Under the pieces are notes generated by a model that saw only the letters and a program-made list of their open reading frames with translations, was not told where the DNA came from and did no database searches. This document shows positions 1 through 5,838 of a stretch of 9,063 bases of DNA, piece after piece. This DNA is from Bacteroidota bacterium (GTDB lineage Bacteria > Bacteroidota > Bacteroidia > Bacteroidales > VadinHA17). The stretch is taken from contig DUOU01000060.1 of NCBI GenBank assembly GCA_012838685.1, forward strand, positions 1 through 9,063, read 5' to 3'. Positions within the stretch are counted from its first letter, which is position 1. Each line of letters begins with the position of its first letter. Both the position numbers and the translations under genes were made by a program.

Positions 1-446
1 CCTCTCAGCGAGTAGAGCAGTTCATTGTCGTAGTACTCCTCAAGGTTCCGAATAATGGGAATCGATGCTCCCGCCGAGGCTTCGTACAGGAATGACACGT
101 TGTATCTCTTCTGCATCTCTACCAGCTCCCTGAAGTGGGTAGCTATCATCAGTTTGTTGGCCGAGACGACATTCTTGCCGTTTTTCATCGCCGTGGCCAC
201 AATGTCGAACGCATCGTTGGCGTCGTTTATAAGTTCAACAATCAGGTTTATAGACGGATCGTCCAGGATCTCATATTTGTCGTATGTAAAAGATGACATT
301 GGCAATCTGCGCGGCTTACCCGGATTTTTTACGCAAATCTTCACTATGTCGGCCTTAAAGCCCTTACTGCTGTTCAGCACGTCGTGCAGTCCCTGGCCTA
401 CGCATCCGTAACCGAAAAGTCCTATTTTTAGATTATCTCTTGTCAT
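1..446 (-). CDS. hom: homoserine dehydrogenase, N-terminal part (gene runs off left edge)
   Basis: Homoserine dehydrogenase reduces aspartate semialdehyde to homoserine with NAD(P)H in the cytoplasm, the branch point toward threonine and methionine. The visible 148 residues form the N-terminal nucleotide-binding domain. A Rossmann glycine motif GYGCVG lies at residues 12-17. The SANK segment at 95-98 corresponds to the family's (T/S)ANK, whose lysine (K98) is the conserved active-site lysine. EASAGASIP at 122-130 corresponds to the family's EA-x4-IP motif. No aspartokinase domain precedes it, so it is a monofunctional enzyme, expected to be about 400 residues; the catalytic and any ACT domains lie outside the window. 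The ATG at 446-444 is chosen because it is followed directly by the first Rossmann strand; an ATG 7 bases upstream is out of frame and ends after six codons. No Shine-Dalgarno site is visible, as is normal for Bacteroidota. A leader of about 165 nt with strong inverted repeats precedes it. Confidence 0.93.
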   Translation of the reverse strand, partial: MTRDNLKIGLFGYGCVGQGLHDVLNSSKGFKADIVKICVKNPGKPRRLPMSSFTYDKYEILDDPSINLIVELINDANDAFDIVATAMKNGKNVVSANKLMIATHFRELVEMQKRYNVSFLYEASAGASIPIIRNLEEYYDNELLYSLR

Positions 447-500
447 ATTTCATAAATTTTGTTTGGTAAATGGTACGGAAATGGCCCGCCGGGTATGGGT

Positions 501-584
501 GATGATCCGGCTATTGATATTAGCGATCAATAAGTTCATGGCAGGATCATCGGCAATACATGCGCATAGGCATGGTAGCCGGAT
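501..584 (-). promoter_or_regulatory. structured hom leader with mutually exclusive stems
   Basis: Three perfect inverted repeats are seen here. GATGATCC (501-508) pairs with GGATCATC (544-551). Inside it, TATTGAT (512-518) pairs with ATCAATA (526-532) around a 7-nt loop. ATCCGGCTA (505-513) also pairs with TAGCCGGAT (576-584), which excludes the first stem because both use 505-508. All of this lies between a good minus-strand promoter and the hom start, so it would be in the hom 5' UTR. A minus-strand mini-ORF at 573-547 encodes MPMRMYCR and ends inside one arm of the outer stem. No U-tract follows any stem, so a classical intrinsic terminator is not evident. That the structure regulates hom is inference. 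Confidence 0.45.
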
Positions 585-617
585 AGAATGATATAAAACG
601 TTGTTCAACCATGATCA

Positions 618-648
618 CAAAATTACGCATCATTCGGAGAAATACAAA
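618..648 (-). promoter_or_regulatory. Bacteroidota-type promoter for hom
   Basis: On the minus strand the -33 box TTTG (complement of CAAA at 645-648) is followed after exactly 19 bases by TAATTTTG (complement of CAAAATTA at 618-625). This matches the TTTG-N19-20-TAnnTTTG consensus of the primary sigma factor of Bacteroides. Transcription would begin near 611, giving a leader of about 165 nt before the hom ATG. The match is by eye. Confidence 0.6.
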
Positions 649-666
649 CAAATTTATGGCTGACAG

Positions 667-695
667 TTTGTTTTCTCCAAATTCTTTTATATTTG
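667..695 (+). promoter_or_regulatory. Bacteroidota-type promoter for rubredoxin
   Basis: TTTG at 667-670 and TATATTTG at 688-695 match the -33 and -7 boxes of the Bacteroides primary sigma factor. The spacer is 17 bases, slightly shorter than the usual 19-20. Transcription would start near 702, about 20 nt before the rubredoxin ATG. It sits back-to-back with the hom promoter, about 20 bp away. Confidence 0.5.
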
Positions 696-723
696 TTGCA
701 CAATAAACTAAAAACCTATTGGT

Positions 724-879
724 ATGAAGTATGTATGCACCATATGCGGGTGGGTATATGACCCGGAGATAGGCGATCCGGACGGTGGAATAGCCCCCGG
801 TACCGCTTTTGAAGATATTCCGGATTCATGGGTATGCCCGGAATGCGGCGTTTCAAAAGAGGAATTTGAAGCGATGTAG
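724..879 (+). CDS. rubredoxin
   Basis: Rubredoxin is a small cytoplasmic one-electron carrier with one iron held by four cysteines. In anaerobes it commonly passes electrons to rubrerythrin, superoxide reductase or flavoprotein oxidases. The product is 51 residues, close to the usual 52-54. The four ligands are C5 and C8 in CTICG and C38 and C41 in CPECG. The typical core VYDPEIGDPDGG and PGTAFEDIPDSWVCP lies between them. The ATG at 724 is the only start that gives the standard N-terminus; there is no clear Shine-Dalgarno site. It is the only plus-strand gene in the window, divergent from hom and convergent with the plug-domain gene, with only 3 bases between the two stop codons. No obvious redox partner is encoded next to it, so its partner is unknown. 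Confidence 0.96.
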   Translation: MKYVCTICGWVYDPEIGDPDGGIAPGTAFEDIPDSWVCPECGVSKEEFEAM

Positions 880-882
880 CGT

Positions 883-1548
883 TTACTGTATCGCTTTGAC
901 GAGTTCTATTATTATCACGCCGTTACCGCCCTGCATACCGTAGATGGCCGAGGTACCGTCTTTTATTATATCCAGGCTCTCTACCATGCAGGGATCGATA
1001 TTGGAAATACTGTTGACTATCTGGCCGTTGACCACGTAGATGGCGCAACTGTTGTGGTTAAAGCTCGTGGCTCCGCGTACCACCACGCAGCCGTCACTTA
1101 CCTGGACGTTGGAGAAACGACCCTTGATAGCGTCGTATATCGACGTATAACTGCAGAAAACGTTGCGATCCGACATCTGCACCGCCGCATTGAGCTTCCC
1201 GGCATCGGTTACATAACCGTAACCGATAGCGTATTCCCTGTTTTCCTCGGTGTTGATGAAGGTGAGTTCCATCTCAACGTAATTATCCTTTTTGCCAATT
1301 TTGGCCTTCTCATGCTTAAAGACCTTTCCGTTGAAATTGAGTACATCCTTCTCTTCGCACACTATGGCGAAGTTTCCGAGTGAATCGGTCAACACGGCCG
1401 CACCGCTTTTTTTCGCGGCCACCTCAAGGTTTGCCACCGGCAGGTCGTTCAGGGTATAAACAACTCCATGGACCATCTTTGTCTGTGCCCGGCAGGGCAA
1501 GGCGACTACCATCGACAGGACGAATAGGCAGTACAGCATTTTCTTCAT
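883..1548 (-). CDS. secreted carboxypeptidase-regulatory-like + TonB plug domain protein without barrel
   Basis: This 221-residue protein resembles the N-terminal portion of a SusC/RagA-type TonB-dependent receptor that stops after the plug. Residues 1-21 form a signal peptide: a lysine start, a hydrophobic stretch, and probable cleavage after CRA before Q22. Residues about 25-98 fit a carboxypeptidase-D regulatory-like beta sandwich (VHGVVYTLNDLPVANLEV, then DSLGNF). IGYGYV at 108-113 is the conserved linker seen before SusC plugs. Residues about 125-215 are plug-like, with VVVRGA at 155-160, YVVNG at 171-175, and then a MVESLDIIKDGTSAIYG segment (188-204) followed by GGNGVIII. Full SusC proteins are about 1000 residues with a 22-strand barrel; none follows here, and a clean stop ends the frame. 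No SusD or barrel gene is adjacent. It could be an independent periplasmic or outer-membrane accessory protein or a receptor remnant. The substrate is unknown. Confidence 0.85.
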   Translation of the reverse strand: MKKMLYCLFVLSMVVALPCRAQTKMVHGVVYTLNDLPVANLEVAAKKSGAAVLTDSLGNFAIVCEEKDVLNFNGKVFKHEKAKIGKKDNYVEMELTFINTEENREYAIGYGYVTDAGKLNAAVQMSDRNVFCSYTSIYDAIKGRFSNVQVSDGCVVVRGATSFNHNSCAIYVVNGQIVNSISNIDPCMVESLDIIKDGTSAIYGMQGGNGVIIIELVKAIQ

Positions 1549-1634
1549 TTCTCCGATTTTTGATCAGGTTGTGAAGTTAGTAAAGCCCAACTAATTATCA
1601 AATAGTTATTCTTAATTTGTTTTTGTGATGAACA

Positions 1635-2981
1635 CTAATTATGGCTTGCTGCCCAGAGTTTTTCAGCTTTGGGAGCCCAACGGTCCGCATAGGGCTTACA
1701 CTTAGCATATAAATCATCAATGTTTTCAGGAGACTGCATATCGGTTGAATGAGCACCGGAACTCTTGACCATGTTGCGTAAACACTCCGGATTTTCCAAC
1801 ATCGGACAGGGACGGAGCAAATTGTCGTTAAAAGGTTGCCCTTCTTTATAAGCCATAAATAAGGGTCGTTTCAAAGCTTCCAGAAGTGTATGGGTCCTAA
1901 TATTGGAATCTGCGTAGTGAATAAAAGCACAAGGTTCAATATCACCATTGGCGTTAATATGTAGATAACTGCGACCACCTGCAATACAACCATTAACATA
2001 TTCACCGTCATTTTGGAAATCGATTGTAAAGATAGGTTTGGTTTTTCTATATTCTCTTATTTTGCGGTACATGACCTCACGTTGTTCAGGTAAGGGCAAT
2101 AGTTCGGGAACAGCCGTATTGCCAACAGGCAGATAGTGAAAGAACCACGCAAATTTTGCCCCTGACTCGACTAACATATCGATATATTCTTCCGAGCTGA
2201 GAGAATCGATATTTTTGGAAGTATAGCAACAGGATGCACCAAACGGCAGTTTTTTATCTTTCAGAATACGCATGGCATTCTTAACTTTTTGGTAAGTCCC
2301 TTCACCTCGACGATAATCGGTCGCTTCCTCAAATCCTTCAATACTGATAGCAGGTATAAAGTTCTTGACACGCAACATCTCGTCAGCAAATTTCTCATCT
2401 ATCAAAGTTCCATTGGTGAAAGCCAGAAACATGCAGTCAGGATGGGCTTCACACAAACGAATGATATCATCTTTACGAATCAACGGTCCACCGCCGGAGT
2501 AAATATACATATATGCGCTCAACTCGGTGCCCTGACGGATAATATCATCAAGAACCTCATATTCCAAATTCATTTTTTTACCGTAATCCGCCGCCCAACA
2601 TCCCATACATTTTAAATTGCAGGCGGATGTAAGATCCATCAAAATAGCCCACGGGATATTACATCCATGCTCCTGTCTATATTTTACATGTTGGTTTAAA
2701 GCAGCCAAGGAAGCGTTAACAATAAAATTCTCGAAGAAAACTTTGAAAACATCACGATCTATGTCGGTCCAAAGACTCTTGATCATTACGTTCCAGTTGT
2801 TATCCGGATCCTGAATAAAAGTACGGAAGGGTTTAATAAAACGTGCATTTTTACCCTCCTTGTCAAGCTTTTCAGCCCATCTTATGATTTTGGGCAAACC
2901 CTTTTCAGGGTCTTCATCAAGGTAGCCAAGAACTTGCTTCATAGCAAATGCTCGCATACTGTCTTTAAATGTTCTGCTCAT
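1635..2981 (-). CDS. radical SAM protein with partial SPASM/twitch-like C-terminus
   Basis: This 448-residue cytoplasmic enzyme belongs to the radical SAM superfamily, which uses a [4Fe-4S] cluster to cleave SAM to a 5'-deoxyadenosyl radical. The cluster motif CNLKCMGC has C121, C125 and C128 (CX3CX2C). The next SAM-contact motif, normally GGEP, reads GGGP at 163-166. FTNGTLID at 188-195 and SIEG at 213-216 are further typical core strands. The C-terminal part has C332-X13-G346-X4-C351 (ending NGDIEPC), matching the first half of a SPASM motif. After it come only C392 and C400, not the full CX2CX5CX3C set, so one auxiliary cluster is likely. The first 110 residues are a helical extension. The substrate is unknown; no precursor-peptide gene is seen nearby. 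It lies 92 bp downstream of the ATPase gene on the same strand and has a strong Shine-Dalgarno site, unlike its neighbours. The ATG at 2981 is fixed by that site. Confidence 0.9.
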   Translation of the reverse strand: MSRTFKDSMRAFAMKQVLGYLDEDPEKGLPKIIRWAEKLDKEGKNARFIKPFRTFIQDPDNNWNVMIKSLWTDIDRDVFKVFFENFIVNASLAALNQHVKYRQEHGCNIPWAILMDLTSACNLKCMGCWAADYGKKMNLEYEVLDDIIRQGTELSAYMYIYSGGGPLIRKDDIIRLCEAHPDCMFLAFTNGTLIDEKFADEMLRVKNFIPAISIEGFEEATDYRRGEGTYQKVKNAMRILKDKKLPFGASCCYTSKNIDSLSSEEYIDMLVESGAKFAWFFHYLPVGNTAVPELLPLPEQREVMYRKIREYRKTKPIFTIDFQNDGEYVNGCIAGGRSYLHINANGDIEPCAFIHYADSNIRTHTLLEALKRPLFMAYKEGQPFNDNLLRPCPMLENPECLRNMVKSSGAHSTDMQSPENIDDLYAKCKPYADRWAPKAEKLWAASHN

Positions 2982-2990
2982 TGTAGATAT

Positions 2991-2996
2991 CTCCTT
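2991..2996 (-). promoter_or_regulatory. strong Shine-Dalgarno site of the radical SAM gene
   Basis: The minus strand reads AAGGAG here, inside the longer run GAGAAAGGAGAT, nine bases before the ATG at 2981. This is an ideal Shine-Dalgarno sequence at ideal spacing. The other genes in the window lack one, as is usual in Bacteroidota. It decides the start codon. Confidence 0.8.
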
Positions 2997-3057
2997 TCTC
3001 TTTTTAATACACTTGTTAATTTAAAAATTATTCAAAATCAGGTGATCAATAAATTTT

Positions 3058-3065
3058 CAAATATA
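3058..3065 (-). promoter_or_regulatory. possible -7 box for the radical SAM gene
   Basis: The minus strand reads TATATTTG, a full match to TAnnTTTG, in the 92-bp gap after the ATPase stop codon. No TTTG is found about 19-21 bases further upstream, so only half of the promoter pattern is present. If used, it would give the radical SAM gene its own transcript with a leader of about 70 nt. Confidence 0.25.
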
Positions 3066-3073
3066 AATTTCTA

Positions 3074-5740
3074 TTATTCATCATCTTTCATCGAGTTGAT
3101 TTTCAGCAATTTGAATAATTCAACAATAAAGATAGGCGCGAATGACAATCCTAACACTATCCACCAATGTATGCTGTCCATAGTTACTAATCCAAATGCT
3201 GTACGTATCGGGGGAACGAAGAGAACTAGTGCCATCATGGCAATGGAACCTAAAACAGCAAAAATTAATGGTTTATTCCAAAGAGGATTGAAAGAAAACG
3301 CCGACTTGCGACTCGAATGCAAATTGTTTACATGAAATAATTGAGAGAACGCAAGAACAGAAAATGCCATCGTTTGACCCAAAGGAATTCCGCCATGATT
3401 TTTCCCAACAAGGAAAGCAACGAGAGATAATAAACCGATCATAATACCTTGATAAACTATTCGCCAAACTACACCTTTGGTCATAAACCCTTGCTTTGGA
3501 TCGCGAGGTTTACGTTTCATAATGTCTTTTTCTGCGGGGTCAACACTAAGAGCTAATGCGGGCATACTGTCAGTTACAAGATTTACCCAAAGAATATGAA
3601 TAGGGATAAGAGGTGCTCCTAAATTCGCCAGTGAAGTAATTAGCAGCAATACAATTTCTCCCACATTGCAGGACAATAAAAACTGAACAGCTTTAAGAAT
3701 ATCTGCATAAATTCGACGTCCTTCTTCTACCGCGGAAACGATAGTAGCAAAATTATCATCGGTCAAAATCATATCTGCGGCATCTTTTGCCACTTCTGTA
3801 CCTACAATTCCCATTGCGGCACCAATATCAGCCTGTTTTAAGGCGGGAGCATCATTAACACCGTCACCTGTCATAGCCACAATATCATCATGTTTTTGCC
3901 AAGCTTTCACGATGCGTACCTTGTGTTCCGGCGCTACTCGAGCATAAACCGAAATATTTTTTACTCGCTCAAACAGTTCATCGTCACTCATTTTCTCAAG
4001 CTCAGTTCCGGTTATTGCCGCTTCATCTTCCATAATACCAATCTCTTTGGCAATGGCAACAGCTGTAGTTTTATGGTCACCGGTAATCATTACCGTTCGA
4101 ATTCCGGCTGTTTTGCATTTTGCTACAGCTTCGATAACTTCAGGACGAGCCGGATCAATCATTCCAAGCAAACCGCAGAATGTTAAATCTTTTTCCAGGA
4201 CATTTACACTTATATCAATCGGCTTTTTATCCAAATCTTTATAAGCTACCGCTAAAACCCTCAGAGCCGCGGAAGCCATTTCTTCATTTATTTGTAAAAT
4301 ATTTTTTTGATCATTTTCTGTGATAGCCCGTATTTTTCCATTATCTGAAATATAGGACGTTATGCTCAGAATCTCATCTAAACCACCTTTCACGTTTACA
4401 GCATAATGTGCATCTGAAACTTTATTCACAGTAGTCATTCGTTTTCTTTCAGAGTCAAAGGGAATTTCACCCACACGAATAAACTTACTTTCCAATTCAT
4501 TTTTATTAATTCCAAATTTTAACCCTAAATCCAGCAAAGCGGTTTCTGTAGGGTCACCGGTTGTTTCAGGCACTCCATTTTCCATGTTTAGATGGGCATC
4601 CGAACAAAGAACCGCTGTTTGTATTAACTTCTCTTCCGAACCTGAAATTTCTGTTTTATCTTCCGTATCGTACGAAACTGTTTTACCGTTGGCATAAGCA
4701 TGTAATACTGTCATCTTGTTTTGCGTAAGCGTACCAGTTTTATCTGAACATATTACGGTCGCTGCGCCAAGAGTTTCAACCGAAGGAAGCGTACGAATAA
4801 TAGCATTCTTTTTAACCATTCGCTGTACACCGATAGAAAGTACAACGGTAGAAATAGCGGGATGTCCTTCGGGAATAGCCGCAACTGCCAAGCTTACAGC
4901 AGTCATAAACACGTCTAAAATATTATGTCCGTAAAAAACTCCTACTAAAAAAATAACCACACAGATAGCTAAAGCGGCATATCCCAGAATTTTTCCAAGT
5001 TGCTCGAGACGAATACTCATCGGAGTTTCGGTCGCTTTTGTATGTTGCAACATTTGAGCTATTTTACCGACTTCGGTATTCATTCCCGTAGCAACAACAA
5101 CACCTTCACCTCTTCCGTAAGTAACCATTCCGGTCGTGAAAGCCATATTTGTTTGGTCACCAATACTTACATCCTCATTTAGAAGGGCTTCCGTCTGTTT
5201 TTCTACCGGAACCGACTCACCAGTCATCGAGGCTTCTTGAATTTTTAAATTTACCGCATTGATTATTCTAATATCTGCTGGAACAATGTCTCCTGTTTCA
5301 AGAATTAAAATATCGCCGGGTACAAGTTCTTTGCTGTTTACTTCAGTCACACCACCATTACGAACAACTTTGGCTAACGGTGAACTCATGTTTCGCAAAG
5401 CTTCAAGAGACGATTCTGCTTTTTTTTGCTGAATAGCACCAATTAAAGCATTTACTATCAAGATTGCTAAAATAACCCAAGTCTCAAGTAATCCTTCACC
5501 TTGAATAACACTTGTAATACCGGAAATAACCGCAGCAATAAGTAAAATGATAATCATAGCGCTCTTAAATTCTTCAAAGAACATCACGACAAATGATTTT
5601 TTCTTTTTACTTTTCAGCTCATTAAGTCCGTATTTTTGCTGACGACGAATTACCTCGTCAGTTGTTAATCCCTCTTTGGGATCAACATTGAAGAGATTCA
5701 ATACTTCTGCTGTCCTTTTTTGAAAAGCATTCTGTATCAT
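3074..5740 (-). CDS. P-type Ca2+-ATPase (P2, SERCA/PMCA-like cation-transporting ATPase)
   Basis: This 888-residue inner-membrane pump uses ATP to move cations, most likely exporting Ca2+; the length is normal for bacterial P2A pumps. Domains in order: a cation-ATPase N-terminal domain (about 1-70), membrane helices M1-M2, an actuator domain with TGES at 173-176, M3-M4 with PEGHP at 290-294, a phosphorylation domain with DKTGT (phosphorylated D333), a nucleotide domain with KGG at 451-453, then TGD at 553-555 and the hinge DGVND at 626-630, then M5-M10. Ca2+ ligands equivalent to SERCA are visible: E291 in M4, N692 and E695 in NVGE (M5), and N720, T723 and D724 in NLVTD (M6). M8 appears to carry R811 where SERCA has a glutamate, as in several bacterial Ca2+ pumps. 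The usual PEGLP reads PEGHP. There is no Shine-Dalgarno site; the ATG at 5740 gives the standard N-terminus. It sits 98 bp downstream of the AraC regulator and upstream of the radical SAM gene. The ion is inferred; Mn2+ is possible. Confidence 0.93.
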   Translation of the reverse strand: MIQNAFQKRTAEVLNLFNVDPKEGLTTDEVIRRQQKYGLNELKSKKKKSFVVMFFEEFKSAMIIILLIAAVISGITSVIQGEGLLETWVILAILIVNALIGAIQQKKAESSLEALRNMSSPLAKVVRNGGVTEVNSKELVPGDILILETGDIVPADIRIINAVNLKIQEASMTGESVPVEKQTEALLNEDVSIGDQTNMAFTTGMVTYGRGEGVVVATGMNTEVGKIAQMLQHTKATETPMSIRLEQLGKILGYAALAICVVIFLVGVFYGHNILDVFMTAVSLAVAAIPEGHPAISTVVLSIGVQRMVKKNAIIRTLPSVETLGAATVICSDKTGTLTQNKMTVLHAYANGKTVSYDTEDKTEISGSEEKLIQTAVLCSDAHLNMENGVPETTGDPTETALLDLGLKFGINKNELESKFIRVGEIPFDSERKRMTTVNKVSDAHYAVNVKGGLDEILSITSYISDNGKIRAITENDQKNILQINEEMASAALRVLAVAYKDLDKKPIDISVNVLEKDLTFCGLLGMIDPARPEVIEAVAKCKTAGIRTVMITGDHKTTAVAIAKEIGIMEDEAAITGTELEKMSDDELFERVKNISVYARVAPEHKVRIVKAWQKHDDIVAMTGDGVNDAPALKQADIGAAMGIVGTEVAKDAADMILTDDNFATIVSAVEEGRRIYADILKAVQFLLSCNVGEIVLLLITSLANLGAPLIPIHILWVNLVTDSMPALALSVDPAEKDIMKRKPRDPKQGFMTKGVVWRIVYQGIMIGLLSLVAFLVGKNHGGIPLGQTMAFSVLAFSQLFHVNNLHSSRKSAFSFNPLWNKPLIFAVLGSIAMMALVLFVPPIRTAFGLVTMDSIHWWIVLGLSFAPIFIVELFKLLKINSMKDDE

Positions 5741-5771
5741 ATAATGATTTTTTGAGTGATAAAAATCGATA

Positions 5772-5778
5772 CAAATTA
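5772..5778 (-). promoter_or_regulatory. weak -7-like element upstream of the Ca2+-ATPase
   Basis: The minus strand reads TAATTTG, one base short of the TAnnTTTG box. No TTTG -33 box stands at the right distance; instead the proximal copy of the direct repeat (5804-5813) occupies about that position, starting 26 bp upstream. An incomplete promoter next to an activator-like repeat suggests activator dependence, which is inference. The leader would be about 25 nt. Confidence 0.3.
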
Positions 5779-5799
5779 CCTAATACAAACAAGAATCTC

Positions 5800-5834
5800 C
5801 TATCTTGAAATTCGCATAAACTTGCTTGAAATTC
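5800..5834 (-). promoter_or_regulatory. candidate AraC-family operator: 10-bp direct repeat, 21-bp period
   Basis: CTTGAAATTC occurs at 5804-5813 and again at 5825-5834, exactly 21 bp apart from start to start. Each copy is also preceded by CT two bases earlier, so 12 of 14 positions match. Two helical turns is the spacing of the araI1/araI2 half-sites bound by AraC. The repeat lies in the 98-bp gap between the AraC-family gene (it ends 5 bp from that stop codon) and the ATPase start, 64-94 bp upstream of the ATPase ATG and next to a weak -7 box. I saw no second copy in front of the regulator gene. Binding by the neighbouring regulator is inferred. Confidence 0.5.
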
Positions 5835-5838
5835 ACTA

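Noticed and set aside
55..411. Plus-strand open frame of 118 codons
   Set aside because: It lies wholly antisense to hom, whose NAD(P)-binding motifs are clear in the minus frame.
1054..1383. Plus-strand open frame of 109 codons
   Set aside because: It is antisense to the plug-domain gene and its translation shows no family features.
1565..1600. TTAGT/ACTAA hairpin after the radical SAM gene as a terminator
   Set aside because: The stem is only 5 bp, A/T-rich, and lacks a following U-tract.
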